DNA of 64,000 bases, taken from Ignavibacteria bacterium. GTDB taxonomy: Bacteria; Bacteroidota; Ignavibacteria; Kapaibacteriales; Kapaibacteriaceae. Position numbers and translations under genes: made by a program. Positions within the stretch are counted from its first letter, which is position 1. Every line of letters begins with the position of its first letter. Location of the stretch: positions 347,976-411,975 of the forward strand of contig VGVV01000003.1 in NCBI GenBank assembly GCA_016873895.1. The letters are read 5' to 3'. Positions 47,584 to 57,127 of this stretch are shown in pieces. Below the pieces are notes generated by a model that was not told the origin of the DNA, ran no database searches, and saw only the letters and a list, made by a program, of their open reading frames with translations.

Positions 47584-47871
47584 ATGGCATCGATCAAGCA
47601 GACAATCGAAACAACGAAGACAGCAATGGAGATGAGGCTTCTCATCGACGGCAAGGTGCTGAGCAGACCCGAGCTCTCGCTCCTGCTCGACACCCACCAC
47701 TGGGATGGCAACGTGCTCCATGCCTCCAGCAAGATGGGACGTGGCACGATCACCCTACGCGATAACGCCGTCGACATCGACATTGAACTCTCGTTCTTTG
47801 GCTCTGCTGCGAAAGGGGCTATTGAACAAACGTTGTCGGAGCAGATCAGGAAGATAGGGACTAGGGACTAG
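47584..47871 (+). CDS. small protein resembling the polyhydroxyalkanoic-acid system family
   Basis: A 95-residue protein. The pattern HHWDGNVLHASSKMGRGTITLRDNAVDIDIELSFFGSAAKGAIEQTLSEQI (W-G-l, then G.i...d..vdi...l.....k..IE..l) resembles the PHA granule regulatory family, whose members are small beta-alpha proteins of unclear role. The last residues (Ile-Gly-Thr-Arg-Asp) are encoded by the first units of the TAGGGAC array, which also provides the stop TAG. Confidence in the family is moderate; no pha genes are nearby. Confidence 0.5.
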   Translation: MASIKQTIETTKTAMEMRLLIDGKVLSRPELSLLLDTHHWDGNVLHASSKMGRGTITLRDNAVDIDIELSFFGSAAKGAIEQTLSEQIRKIGTRD

Positions 47872-47945
47872 GGACTAGGGACTAGGGACTAGGGACTAGG
47901 GACTAGAGACTAGGGACTAGGGACTAGAGACTAGGGACTAGGGAC
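47855..47945. repeat. tandem heptad array, TAGGGAC, 13 units
   Basis: Thirteen uninterrupted 7-bp units: eleven TAGGGAC and two TAGAGAC (units 8 and 11). It starts inside the end of the preceding gene and contains its stop. It is the most regular array in the window. Confidence 0.97.
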
Positions 47946-48074
47946 GCAAGGTGTGCGTTAGTTTTCCACAATGCCGTCGTGATGTAAGCTAGCGCAAGTT
48001 GTGTAAAGTTCTCCTTCTGCGGACGCCGACTCGAGATGTCTGCAAGCAGTATTATTGCACAAGTAACGAGATGG

Positions 48075-48094
48075 ATTCCCGCGTTCGCGGGAAT
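48075..48094. repeat. REP-like palindrome ATTCCCGCG..CGCGGGAAT
   Basis: Nearly perfect palindrome ATTCCCGCGTTCGCGGGAAT, preceded by GATGG and followed by GACG, as in copies elsewhere in the window. Confidence 0.65.
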
Positions 48095-48121
48095 GACGTC
48101 TTACTTTTCCGGAAATGTTTC

Positions 48122-48213
48122 TCGTACCCCTGTCCCCCGTACCTAGTACCCCGTACCCCGTACCCAGTAACCAGTCCCTCGTACCCAGTACCTAGTACCT
48201 AGTACCTAATTCC
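48122..48213. repeat. tandem heptad array, NNGTACC type, abutting dnaE
   Basis: Thirteen units (TCGTACC, CCTGTCC, CCGTACC, TAGTACC, CCGTACC twice, CAGTAAC, CAGTCCC, TCGTACC, CAGTACC, TAGTACC twice, TAATTCC) with a single extra C after the second. The array ends 1 bp before the dnaE start codon. Confidence 0.93.
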
Positions 48214-48214
48214 C

Positions 48215-51200
48215 ATGTCCTTCGTTCACCTTCACAATCACACCCACTTCTCACTGCTTGATGCGGCTGCAAGCCCGCAGACGCTGATCGATGCTGCCAA
48301 GGCAGATGGTCAGTCGGCGCTGGCGATCACCGATCACGGTGTGATGTTTGGGTGCTTTGAGTTTTACAAGAAAGCCAAGAAGTCGGGCATCAAGCCGATC
48401 ATTGGCTGCGAGGTATATATAGCGGTCAAGAAGCACACGGACCGCGAAAAGGTGCTAGATGCCGGTAAGAAGCGCAACTACTACCACCTGGTGTTGCTGG
48501 CAAAGAATGAGACGGGTTACAAGAACCTTGTCAAGCTTACTTCCATTGGACACACACAGGGGTTTTACTACAAGCCCCGTATCGATATGGACCTGTTGCG
48601 TGAGCATCATGAGGGACTGATCGCTACGTCGGCATGTTTGGCCGGACCAATCAACGCGCCTATGCTTGCCGGTGACGAGGAGACAGCGCGACGTAATGCG
48701 ATCACGCTTAAGGAGATCTTTGGCGATGACTTCTACATTGAACTCCAAGACCATGGTCTGCCCGAAGACAAACATGTTCTCGAGTTTGCTCCGCGTCTAG
48801 CAAAGGAACTCGGCATCAAGCTGGTTGTCTCCAACGACACACACTACGTCAAGAAAGACGATGCCGTTGCACACAATGTGCTTCTGCACATCGCCAAGGA
48901 CGCCTCGTTTGACCGCTCACAATTCGATGTAAAGAAAGACCTGCGCTATCGTGTACCAGAGATGTACATGAAGACGCAGAAGCAGATGAAGGATCTCTTC
49001 AAGGCCTTCCCCGAGGGCATTGAGAACACGGTCGAAATCGCTGAGAAGGTAGATCTTACAATCCCGACCGATCTGCAACTTCCGCAGTTCCCTATTCCTG
49101 CAGAGTCTGACGCAACAACGCTGGAAGACTATCTCGAAGAACTCACCATGAAGGGGCTCGAGGAGCGCTACCCCGTGATGACAAGCGAAGTGCTTGACCG
49201 TGTAAGTTTTGAGCTCTCGGTGATCAAGCGCATGGGCTATGCGGGATACTTCCTGATCGTGGCCGACTTTATCCGTGCGGCACGCCAGATGGGTGTGCGG
49301 GTGGGCCCTGGACGGGGCTCTGCTGCAGGATCGCTCATCGCCTATGCCTTGCGCATCACCGATATCGACCCTCTCAAGTTTGATCTGCTCTTTGAGCGCT
49401 TCCTGAATCCTGACCGGGTATCGATGCCCGATATCGACGTTGACTTCTCCGACGATAAGCGAAGTCGCGTGATTGATTACGTGAAAGAAAAGTACGGTGC
49501 CGATTCTGTTGCACAGATCATCACCTTTGGTACGCTCTCGTCACGTGCCGTACTCAAGGACGTAGGACGCGTCCTGGGGATTGATCTGGCAACGATCTCG
49601 CAGGTCACCGACAAGATCCCCGTGATCATGGGCAAGGTGCTCTCGATCTCCGAGGCCATAAACCTTCCCGAGCTGCGGTGGATCAAGACTGCCGATGATC
49701 CTCGGATCATGGACCTCGTGAGCTACGCACAAGTGCTCGAGGGCTTTGCGCGCAATGCATCGTTGCACGCCGCTGGTGTTGTGATTGCGCCAGGTCCGAT
49801 CAGCGATTTCGTACCTTTGTATAAGACGCCTACCACGGAAGCCGCCACGCAATACAACATGAAGGACCTCGAGGAGGCCGGCCTCCTCAAGATGGACTTC
49901 TTGGGTCTGCGCACATTGAGCATCATCGATTCAACGCTTGAGCAGATCAAACGCAACCACGGCATTGAGGTGGATGTTGATGCGATCGACTTTAGTGATC
50001 CGGCTACCTTCGATCTCTTCGCACGCGGACACACACAGGCCGTGTTCCAGTTCGAATCCGATCCAATGCAGAAGGCACTTCGTGAGCTAAAGCCAACAGT
50101 GCTCGAAGACTTGATCGCGATGAATGCCTTGTATCGTCCGGGTCCGATGGATAACATCCCTGACTTCATCGATCGCAAGCATGGTCGTAAACCTGTTGAG
50201 TATCTGCATCCGCTCATGGAGCCCATCCTGCAGAAGACCTACGGCGTTATCGTCTACCAGGAACAGGTGATGCAGCTCGTGCAGACCCTAGCCGGCTTTA
50301 CCCTTGCACAGTCTGACGTGATGCGCCGGGCCATGGGTAAGAAGGACGAAAAGTCCATGTCCGAACAACGCGTCAAGTTCATCGAAGGGGCTAAAGCAAA
50401 CGCCGACATCAATGAAGTTCTGGCAAGCGAGATCTTCGACCTTATCCAGAAGTTTGCTTCGTACGGCTTTAACAAGTCGCACTCTGCCGCCTACTCCTAT
50501 CTGGCGTTTCAGACGGCATGGCTCAAGACGCACTACCCCGCTGAGTTCTTAGCGGCCAACATGACGGCTGAACTCAACGATCAAGCCAAGATCGTGGCAC
50601 TTATCGACGAGGCAAAGCGCATGGGCATCACGGTGCTACCGCCCGATGTAAATCGGTCGATGGCAACATTCATTGCCGAGAACAAGTCCATCTACTTCGG
50701 TCTTGCGGGCATCAAAGGCGTTGGTGTTACGGCTGTTGAGTCTATCGTGGAGGCGCGCAAGGATAGCCCCTTTACATCCATCTTTGACTTCACAGCTCGC
50801 GTTGATAAAAAAGTCGTCAACAAGCGCGTCATGGAAGCACTCGTCTGTTCGGGTGCGTTTGACAGTCTGCGCAACGGACACCGGGCGCAGTTGTTCTCGG
50901 TGATCGACACTGCGATACACTACGCCTCGCAGGTGCAGGACGACGCACTCTCTGCCATGGGTGGTGGACTCTTCGGAGAAGCCGAGATTGAACGTCCGAA
51001 AGAGCCGTCACTGCCACAGATCGAATCATGGCCCGAGCGGGACAGGCTGCGCAAAGAAAAAGAGGTCCTCAGCTTCTATATCTCGGGTCACCCCCTGCAA
51101 GAATTCGCCATGTCTGTGCAATCGTTTAGCACAATCAATCTCTCGCGCATCGATGCCGACATGAACGGGAAAGGGGCTCGCATTTGCGGACTCATCAGCG

Positions 51201-51667
51201 ATGTGCGCACGCGTCTTGACAGACGCGAAAACACGATTGCTTTTGTCAAGGTGGAGCAATACCAGGGCTCTGTGGAAGTGATCTTCTGGAGCGACAAGTA
51301 CAAACAGTTTGCAGAGGCTATCAAACCCGATACGGTGGTGGTGGTGATTGGTAAGTGCGAAGTAAGCGGCGAGACCATCAAGATCACCGCCGACGATGTG
51401 TTAACGCTTGACCAGGCAGAAAAGCGCCTTGCCAAGGGTTACGTTGTCTGCATACGTCCAGACGAGCATACAGACGAGCACCTGCGCGCGCTCAAAGAGC
51501 GCTGCAACACGTCGGACGCACAAGATCAGCTCTCGTTTGTGGTGATGCATCCGGAGGGCAAGCGCATGTATTCTACGATGAGTAAGATCAAGTATTCACA
51601 AGAGAATACGACGTTTCTTTGCAGTACTTTTGGGGAAGCAAACGTGCTCGTGGACGCAGAACGTTAG
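48215..51667 (+). CDS. dnaE: DNA polymerase III alpha subunit
   Basis: A 1150-residue replicative polymerase. The N-terminal PHP domain opens with FVHLHNHTHFSLLDAAA and ALAITDHGVMFGCFEFYKKAKK. The C-family palm carries RVGPGRGSAAGSLIAYALRITDIDPLKF and the catalytic PDIDVDFSDD near residue 410, followed by the fingers with LHAAGVVIAPGP, MNALYRPGPMDNIPDFI and FNKSHSAAYSYLAFQTAWLKTHYP, an HhH segment and an OB-fold near the C-terminus. Length and architecture fit DnaE1. The ATG has no Shine-Dalgarno; a heptad array ends 1 bp before it. Confidence 0.97.
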   Translation: MSFVHLHNHTHFSLLDAAASPQTLIDAAKADGQSALAITDHGVMFGCFEFYKKAKKSGIKPIIGCEVYIAVKKHTDREKVLDAGKKRNYYHLVLLAKNETGYKNLVKLTSIGHTQGFYYKPRIDMDLLREHHEGLIATSACLAGPINAPMLAGDEETARRNAITLKEIFGDDFYIELQDHGLPEDKHVLEFAPRLAKELGIKLVVSNDTHYVKKDDAVAHNVLLHIAKDASFDRSQFDVKKDLRYRVPEMYMKTQKQMKDLFKAFPEGIENTVEIAEKVDLTIPTDLQLPQFPIPAESDATTLEDYLEELTMKGLEERYPVMTSEVLDRVSFELSVIKRMGYAGYFLIVADFIRAARQMGVRVGPGRGSAAGSLIAYALRITDIDPLKFDLLFERFLNPDRVSMPDIDVDFSDDKRSRVIDYVKEKYGADSVAQIITFGTLSSRAVLKDVGRVLGIDLATISQVTDKIPVIMGKVLSISEAINLPELRWIKTADDPRIMDLVSYAQVLEGFARNASLHAAGVVIAPGPISDFVPLYKTPTTEAATQYNMKDLEEAGLLKMDFLGLRTLSIIDSTLEQIKRNHGIEVDVDAIDFSDPATFDLFARGHTQAVFQFESDPMQKALRELKPTVLEDLIAMNALYRPGPMDNIPDFIDRKHGRKPVEYLHPLMEPILQKTYGVIVYQEQVMQLVQTLAGFTLAQSDVMRRAMGKKDEKSMSEQRVKFIEGAKANADINEVLASEIFDLIQKFASYGFNKSHSAAYSYLAFQTAWLKTHYPAEFLAANMTAELNDQAKIVALIDEAKRMGITVLPPDVNRSMATFIAENKSIYFGLAGIKGVGVTAVESIVEARKDSPFTSIFDFTARVDKKVVNKRVMEALVCSGAFDSLRNGHRAQLFSVIDTAIHYASQVQDDALSAMGGGLFGEAEIERPKEPSLPQIESWPERDRLRKEKEVLSFYISGHPLQEFAMSVQSFSTINLSRIDADMNGKGARICGLISDVRTRLDRRENTIAFVKVEQYQGSVEVIFWSDKYKQFAEAIKPDTVVVVIGKCEVSGETIKITADDVLTLDQAEKRLAKGYVVCIRPDEHTDEHLRALKERCNTSDAQDQLSFVVMHPEGKRMYSTMSKIKYSQENTTFLCSTFGEANVLVDAER

Positions 51668-51678
51668 GGGGAGTTAAG

Positions 51679-52896
51679 ATGCCACAGATTCAGTCAGCAC
51701 TTGGCCTAGTCGTGATTCTTGCCATCGCTTGGGTGTGGTCGTCCTCGCGCACGAACATCCCCTGGCGCACCGTGATCTGGGGTATTGTGCTCCAACTCCT
51801 TCTTGCCGTAGGCGTGATGGTCTTTCCCCCGGGCATTTCCTTCTTTCAGTGGCTTGGCGATGGCATCACGTGGTTTCTGGGCTTTGCCAATGAGGGGGCT
51901 GCATTCTTGTTCGGCGACCTACCACGGGCCAAGGGCGTTGCGGCAGTGGGATTTCAGTTTGCCCTGACGATAACTTCCGTTATTGTCTTCTTCTCGTCCT
52001 GCATGGCCATTCTTTACCACTATGGCATCATGCAGCGCTTTGTGAAGATCGTTGCGCGCTTGCTTGAGCGCACGATGAAGACATCTCCGATAGAATCGAT
52101 CAATGCCGTTGGAGAGATCTTCCTGGGTCAGACAGAGTCTCCCCTGCTCGTTCGACACTACATACCCCGCATAGCCCCTTCCGAGCTCTTTGCGATGATG
52201 GTGGGAGGCTTTGCCACGATCGCTGGCTCTACCATGGGCGTGTATGTGGCACGGGGCATTGCAGCAACAGACCTGATGATTGCCAGTATCCTCGCGGCTC
52301 CTGCGGCGCTGGCGCTGGCCAAGATCGCAGAGCCCGATAAGCCCGAGGATGCGCTTGCTCGTGAAGAGGTAACCAACCTTGACCCCGTGCTGCCTGCCGG
52401 AAACGTACTCGATGCCATCGCCCGAGGCGCTCTCGACGGCGTCAAGCTCGCAGTGAACGTCATCGTTGTGCTCATCGCTTTCAAGGCCATTGTTGCTTTT
52501 GCTGATGCCCTCTTGACGATGGGGCTAGGCACGTCTATCGAGCAGATCTTAGGCTACGTGTTTCTGCCATTCTCGTGGCTTGTGGGCATTCCATCAAACG
52601 AGGCGCACACGTTCGCATCGCTCTTGGGCACCAAGATCTCACTCACGGAATTCATTGCCTACGACAAGCTTGCCACACTCGTGCAGCAAGGGGCTCTCTC
52701 GGACCGTACCGTGCGGCTTGCTACGATTGCGCTTTGTGGCTTTGCCAACATCATGTCGATCGGCATCCAAATTGGCGGCTACGGTATGATGGCACCTGAG
52801 CGCCGCGCAGAAGTTGCACGGTTTGGCTTCAAGGCCATGTGTATCGGAGCTCTGGCAAACCTTTTGACGGCCTGCATAGCTGGGTTGTTTATCTAG
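51679..52896 (+). CDS. nupC: concentrative nucleoside transporter (CNT/NupC family)
   Basis: From ATG 51679, behind GGGGGAG, the product is 405 residues with about ten membrane segments. CNT signatures are present: ALTITSVIVFFSSCMAILYHYGIMQ, AVGEIFLGQTESPLLVRHYIP (the EXXXXXG/QTE...PLL substrate-binding motif), SELFAMMVGGFATIAGSTMGVYV, WLVGIPSNEA and CGFANIMSIGIQIGGYG. It imports nucleosides by cation symport. It follows dnaE by 11 bp, and its stop shares a CTAG with the convergent gene's stop. Confidence 0.93.
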   Translation: MPQIQSALGLVVILAIAWVWSSSRTNIPWRTVIWGIVLQLLLAVGVMVFPPGISFFQWLGDGITWFLGFANEGAAFLFGDLPRAKGVAAVGFQFALTITSVIVFFSSCMAILYHYGIMQRFVKIVARLLERTMKTSPIESINAVGEIFLGQTESPLLVRHYIPRIAPSELFAMMVGGFATIAGSTMGVYVARGIAATDLMIASILAAPAALALAKIAEPDKPEDALAREEVTNLDPVLPAGNVLDAIARGALDGVKLAVNVIVVLIAFKAIVAFADALLTMGLGTSIEQILGYVFLPFSWLVGIPSNEAHTFASLLGTKISLTEFIAYDKLATLVQQGALSDRTVRLATIALCGFANIMSIGIQIGGYGMMAPERRAEVARFGFKAMCIGALANLLTACIAGLFI

Positions 52897-53393
52897 TCGC
52901 GATTGCGGCGTCCACCGCGTGGCCCCTTCTCCTTGGCGCGCTTGATTAGCACCTTTGCCAGCTCATCTTGAAACTTAGCTTCAAAAGCCAAATACGTACC
53001 GTACTGATGTAGCGACAGCACGTCTTTCATGCGTGCGTTACGCTGCTCTACTGCTGCATGCAAATCCTTTGTTGCCTTTTGCATCGCATCGATCTGCAAT
53101 TGCAGTTTAGTATCGTTATCACGCGACATACGCTTGAGTTTTTCGGCCGCATCGTTCATGTCGCGTAGACGCTGCAGAACAACTGAGTGTGTGCTGTTAT
53201 AGAGCACAAAGAACTTCTCTACCTGCTCATCCTTAAGCTGAAGCAAATCGATGAGCTTCATCTTACGCACATCTTCGATACGCGTCTGCATATCCTCGCG
53301 CGACATCGGAGCAGCATCGTCTTCTTGCGCCAGTACTGAAACGCTCATGGCCATCAGAGCCATGATCACGAGAAGAAACTTAGAGACCAACAT
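52893..53393 (-). CDS. periplasmic Spy/CpxP-like helical protein
   Basis: A 166-residue exported protein from ATG 53393 (AGGAG upstream; the TTG at 53396 is less likely). Signal peptide ends near SVLAQ. The mature part is highly helical and charged, with IEDVRKMKLIDLLQLKDEQVEKFFVLYNS.., a bacterial LTPxQ-like region, and a basic Gly-rich tail (KGPRGGRRNRD). This resembles Spy/CpxP or zinc-resistance-associated chaperones placed behind sigma/anti-sigma pairs. Start overlaps the previous stop (TGATG). Probable output or sensor component of the sigma module. Confidence 0.65.
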   Translation of the reverse strand: MLVSKFLLVIMALMAMSVSVLAQEDDAAPMSREDMQTRIEDVRKMKLIDLLQLKDEQVEKFFVLYNSTHSVVLQRLRDMNDAAEKLKRMSRDNDTKLQLQIDAMQKATKDLHAAVEQRNARMKDVLSLHQYGTYLAFEAKFQDELAKVLIKRAKEKGPRGGRRNRD

Positions 53394-53899
53394 CAATTCT
53401 CCTGCAATAGCATGTCAATATCCGAATTCTCAACAGACCACGTACCATCTTCGCCTACAGCAAAGGCCAGATATTCTACAACCTGTTGTTCAGCCTCTTG
53501 TTCTAGCAATTGCTCATCAGGGACGTAAGCTGCAACTTGTTGGATACGCTTTGGTGCTATCTGCTTGTACGCATCACTTTTGGCAGGTGGCGTAGCCTGT
53601 TGCTGCACAATCCTAGGCGCTACCTCCACGCGAACCTGAGCCACTGGCTCATCATGTGTTGAATCCATCGTAACCATGATGATCAACACAGCCGCGACAG
53701 ACGTTGCAACGGCACCGAGTGCATACCAAGTACGCGGAGTAGCCTTGTGTAACCGCTCTGCAACATGCACGCTGAGGTTGCGCGCCTGATGATCCACCTC
53801 GGCGTCTCGGCGTGACTTGTTCTGCGACAGAATGGCTGCGAGGTATGCATCATCCTGACCCAATATCTCGTAAAGTTCGTCACGTTGGTGCGTATTCAT
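53393..53899 (-). CDS. membrane-anchored anti-sigma-like protein
   Basis: A 168-residue protein from ATG 53899, with GGAAGG upstream and a 4-bp ATGA overlap with the sigma-factor stop. A short cytoplasmic N-terminal part (MNTHQRDELYEILGQDDAYLAAIL...) is followed by one membrane segment (WYALGAVATSVAAVLIIMVTM, about 81-101) and a periplasmic Gln/Glu-rich region. No zinc-binding cysteine motif is visible. Position and one-span topology suggest an anti-sigma factor for the gene just upstream. Confidence 0.65.
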   Translation of the reverse strand: MNTHQRDELYEILGQDDAYLAAILSQNKSRRDAEVDHQARNLSVHVAERLHKATPRTWYALGAVATSVAAVLIIMVTMDSTHDEPVAQVRVEVAPRIVQQQATPPAKSDAYKQIAPKRIQQVAAYVPDEQLLEQEAEQQVVEYLAFAVGEDGTWSVENSDIDMLLQEN

Positions 53900-54510
53900 C
53901 GTGTTCCTTCCTTCCAGTTGGCATAGTACTCGCTGGACCGAACTTTCTCTGCAATCTTTTTTACTGCCCAATGATAGTTGGCCTTGAGAGCCCCTTCCGA
54001 GGTTCCTGTGATCTCGGCAATCTCTTCATAGCTGAGTTCGTCGTAGTGTCGCATGCAAAATGTTTCACGTTGCTTCGGGGGCAGCTCTGCCAGTACATTC
54101 TTGATATACACGTCAAACTCATTGTGCTCTGCTAGCTGTGAAGGGGCTGATGCTGAGCTGGGCACATCAAGCTCGCCTTCGGCCTCTCCAAACCCAAAGA
54201 ACGCCGTGAATTTGCGTCGACGATGGATTGATGTACATACGTTGACTGTAATCCGATAGAGCCACGTCTGCAGCGTGCTGTTTCCTTGAAACTCACCCAG
54301 CTTTGTAGCTACACGTAAGAACACCTCTTGCGCAGCATCCTCTGCATCGTGCGCCGTGGAAGAATGGCGAAGCGCAACCGACATCACAAAGCGCTGATGC
54401 ATACGCACAAACGCCGTTAGGGCAACGTCGCGCCTACCGGTGCGGTACTCTGCGAGTATCTCTGCGTCGGTTGATGGCGTCATTGCGTTGATATCGTAAA
54501 CGAATTCCAT
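53896..54510 (-). CDS. ECF-type RNA polymerase sigma factor
   Basis: A 204-residue sigma-70-family protein (ATG 54510; ATG 54483 possible). Region 2: FVRMHQRFVMSVALRHSSTAHDAEDAAQEVFLRVATKLGEFQGNSTLQTWLYRI; region 4: LAELPPKQRETFCMRHYDELSYEEIAEITGTSEGALKANYHWAVKKI. It heads a three-gene minus-strand operon (sigma, membrane partner, Spy-like protein) in which every junction overlaps, the usual arrangement for envelope-stress sensing. It is unrelated in position to the second ECF factor at 38083. Confidence 0.93.
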   Translation of the reverse strand: MEFVYDINAMTPSTDAEILAEYRTGRRDVALTAFVRMHQRFVMSVALRHSSTAHDAEDAAQEVFLRVATKLGEFQGNSTLQTWLYRITVNVCTSIHRRRKFTAFFGFGEAEGELDVPSSASAPSQLAEHNEFDVYIKNVLAELPPKQRETFCMRHYDELSYEEIAEITGTSEGALKANYHWAVKKIAEKVRSSEYYANWKEGTR

Positions 54511-54583
54511 TTCTTGAATAGTTCGTTTGACGTGTGAGCAGTGGATCGGTTTAATGCATTGTGAAGAACCTAGCCCAATTCCA

Positions 54584-55954
54584 TCAAACCTTGGACGTTC
54601 TCCAACGGTCCGACCTCATCACTCCGTAGCCAATGGCCGAAAATATGGCATAGCCCGTGGCGATACCAATCCAGATGCCGAAGCTCTCCAGAGAGGTCCA
54701 ATGCGAGAGCATGTAGGCAAGGGGCACCTGGATTAGCAGCAGGCTTCCTGCGGTAATCGTCATCGAGAGAATCGACGCTCCAGCACCGGAGATAACACGT
54801 ACCGACATCAGGCCGTAGGCAAAGAAGATATAGCCGAAGACCGAGATCCGCATGTACTCCGTGGCCTCGCGCACCGTGTCTGGCGTTGTGGTGTAGAGTA
54901 GAATAAAATCATCGCCAAAAGCATAGACGAGCACGCCGAAGAAGAGCATGAGATACGTAAGCTGACGGCAGGCGCTTTTATAGTAGAGCCATACACGGTC
55001 CACCTTGCCGGCCCCAAGATTTTGTCCTGTAGCTGTCTGTATGGCAATACCAACGGCAAACACCGTCATCATCACAAGCATGTCTACACTAAGTCCGAGC
55101 GTATAGGCCGCTGTTGTGCTTGTGCCAAGGGCACCAACGAACATGAAGATTATGGCGCGGGTAAGGCTAACGGAGAGCATCTGCACAGATGCCGGAAAGC
55201 CCTGCAGTGCAACACGTTTAAGCAGTGCTCCATCGAGTCGGAACTTCGAGAAGTCTAGGCGGACGCCTGTAGAGCCCCTTAGCATGCTTGAGAGCGTGAT
55301 TGCTGTCCCCGTCATTTGTCCGATGGCTGTGGCAAGACCTGCCCCGGCAATTCCCATTTCGGGAAACGGACCAATACCAAAGATCAGAAACGGGGCTACC
55401 ACGGCATTCACGATCACGGTCGTGATCAGGACAATCGTTGGGAACATCGTATTCCCTGTTGACCTCGAGATCGTGAACATGTGAAAGTTGGAAAGCTGAA
55501 AGGTAAATCCAATCAGCAGCGTCGACAGATACTCTGTACTAAAGGCCGCAACCTCGGGCTTCATGCGCATGATCACGGGCACCTGGGGCAGTGCGAAGTA
55601 CATCCCAGCAGTAACAAGTGCGGCCATGATGCCCATACCCACAAGCGATTGCGTGCCTACGCGCATCGCCCCTTGATTGTCGCCCTCGCCAAACCGACGT
55701 GACACAATGATGCCTGCACCCACGGCGATACCGCTTACGAGCGTAAAGAGCAGGAACATTACTTGGTCGGTGGCGCCGATGGCTGCCGTTGCAGCATCAC
55801 CAAGGCGGGAAACGAAGTACCGATCCACAAATGAGTACACCATGTTTACCACAAAGCTTAAGGCAAGGGGCACCGAGTAACGTCGCAGTGACTGATCAAT
55901 TGGATCGTTGAGCAGGTCAACGCTTTGCTTTGCGAACGCAGATGCGGCGGACAT
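54584..55954 (-). CDS. MATE-family multidrug efflux transporter
   Basis: A 456-residue protein with about twelve membrane segments. The N-terminal DPIDQSLRRYSVPLALSFVVNMVYSFVDRYFVSRLGDAATAAIGATDQV and the repeated second half (LLKRVALQGFPASVQMLSVSLTRAIIFMFVGALGTSTTAAYTLGLSVDML...GQNLGAGKVDRV) are typical of the MATE/NorM family, which exports cationic drugs by Na+ or H+ antiport. It stands alone, divergent from the glycosyltransferase at 56030. Confidence 0.92.
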   Translation of the reverse strand: MSAASAFAKQSVDLLNDPIDQSLRRYSVPLALSFVVNMVYSFVDRYFVSRLGDAATAAIGATDQVMFLLFTLVSGIAVGAGIIVSRRFGEGDNQGAMRVGTQSLVGMGIMAALVTAGMYFALPQVPVIMRMKPEVAAFSTEYLSTLLIGFTFQLSNFHMFTISRSTGNTMFPTIVLITTVIVNAVVAPFLIFGIGPFPEMGIAGAGLATAIGQMTGTAITLSSMLRGSTGVRLDFSKFRLDGALLKRVALQGFPASVQMLSVSLTRAIIFMFVGALGTSTTAAYTLGLSVDMLVMMTVFAVGIAIQTATGQNLGAGKVDRVWLYYKSACRQLTYLMLFFGVLVYAFGDDFILLYTTTPDTVREATEYMRISVFGYIFFAYGLMSVRVISGAGASILSMTITAGSLLLIQVPLAYMLSHWTSLESFGIWIGIATGYAIFSAIGYGVMRSDRWRTSKV

Positions 55955-56029
55955 GGGACTTTATGAACGTTTCGTAATAGACCGCAAAGCTACGACGAGC
56001 TATTTTGGCAATCTGATTTTCTTCTCCCC

Positions 56030-57127
56030 ATGGAACACGTCCTCACGACAGCGGCCCTCCTGTACAGCTTGCGATTGCTCTTCTTCCTTAGCGGACAGCT
56101 CAGGGCTGGGGTGCACAGAGAGCGTCGTGGGGATCAGACGCGTGTCTCTATCATCATTCCTGCGCGCAACGAAGAGCTCAATCTGCACCGCTGCATTGCC
56201 TCTCTGCGCGAGTTGCAATACCCTGAGCATCTGCTCGAGATCATCATCGTTAACGACCGCAGCACGGACAATACAGCACAGATCATCAACGACGCTGCGG
56301 CATCATGGTCGGTGATCCGTTGCGTGCACCGCACCGACGCCGATGCTCGAGACAACCTGCGCGGTAAGCCCGGCGCGCTACAGTCAGGGATCGACGCTGC
56401 ATCGGGAGATATATACTTGTTTACAGATGCCGACTGTGTGGTCGAGCCACAGTGGATACGGACAATGCTCGCCCCTTTCGCAGATAGCAACGTCAAGATG
56501 GTATGCGGCTTTACCACCATTGAGCACTCCTCGGCCTTTGGCATCCTGCAGGACATCGAGTGGCTCTATACGCACAGCATGGCGCAGGGATCGCTTGCCA
56601 ATCACATCCCCATTGGTTGCTTTGGGAACAACATGGCAGTGGACGCCGACGCATTTCGCGAGCTAGGCGGCTACAACGTGGTTTCTTTCAGCGTCACCGA
56701 AGACCTTGCACTCCTACAGGCCATGGTTCGCACCGGACACAAAGTTGCCTACATCTGCAGCGCCGCCAGTGTCGTTGAGACACTTCCCTGCACCACGCTC
56801 TCGGAATACCTGCATCAGAAGCAGCGTTGGGTGCGTGGCGGCACGCAGCTTGGCTGGCGCGCCACAATCTTTGTGATCACCAGCGTGATGTATTGGACGG
56901 GGCTTGTGCTCTCGATCGTCACGCAATCGCTGGAGTGGACCCTGATCTTTCTTGCACTACGTGCCGTAGGAGACGGACAGCTCATCAACCTCTCCGTTAT
57001 GCGCCTGCGGCGATGGTCTTCCATACCAGCCATCGCCCCCTCTCTGATCATCCTTCTCCTACTCGAGTTGATCCTACCTATCCTGGCATTGCGCAAGAAG
57101 GTGCAATGGAAGGGGCAGACGTTTTAG
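56030..57127 (+). CDS. family 2 glycosyltransferase, membrane-bound
   Basis: A 365-residue protein. An N-terminal hydrophobic segment precedes the GT-A domain: VSIIIPARNEELNLHRCIASLREL, IIIVNDRSTDNTA, GALQSGIDAASGDIYLFTDADCVVEP (DxD), FSVTEDLALLQAM (catalytic ED) and QKQRWVRGG (QxxRW), the processive-type motifs. Three C-terminal membrane segments follow. Such enzymes make surface polysaccharides or glycolipids; the product is unknown. The TAG stop is the start of a heptad array. Confidence 0.9.
   Translation: MEHVLTTAALLYSLRLLFFLSGQLRAGVHRERRGDQTRVSIIIPARNEELNLHRCIASLRELQYPEHLLEIIIVNDRSTDNTAQIINDAAASWSVIRCVHRTDADARDNLRGKPGALQSGIDAASGDIYLFTDADCVVEPQWIRTMLAPFADSNVKMVCGFTTIEHSSAFGILQDIEWLYTHSMAQGSLANHIPIGCFGNNMAVDADAFRELGGYNVVSFSVTEDLALLQAMVRTGHKVAYICSAASVVETLPCTTLSEYLHQKQRWVRGGTQLGWRATIFVITSVMYWTGLVLSIVTQSLEWTLIFLALRAVGDGQLINLSVMRLRRWSSIPAIAPSLIILLLLELILPILALRKKVQWKGQTF

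Noticed and set aside
47855..48213. Heptad arrays as a CRISPR array
   Set aside because: Units are contiguous 7-bp repeats without spacers, and no cas genes are present.
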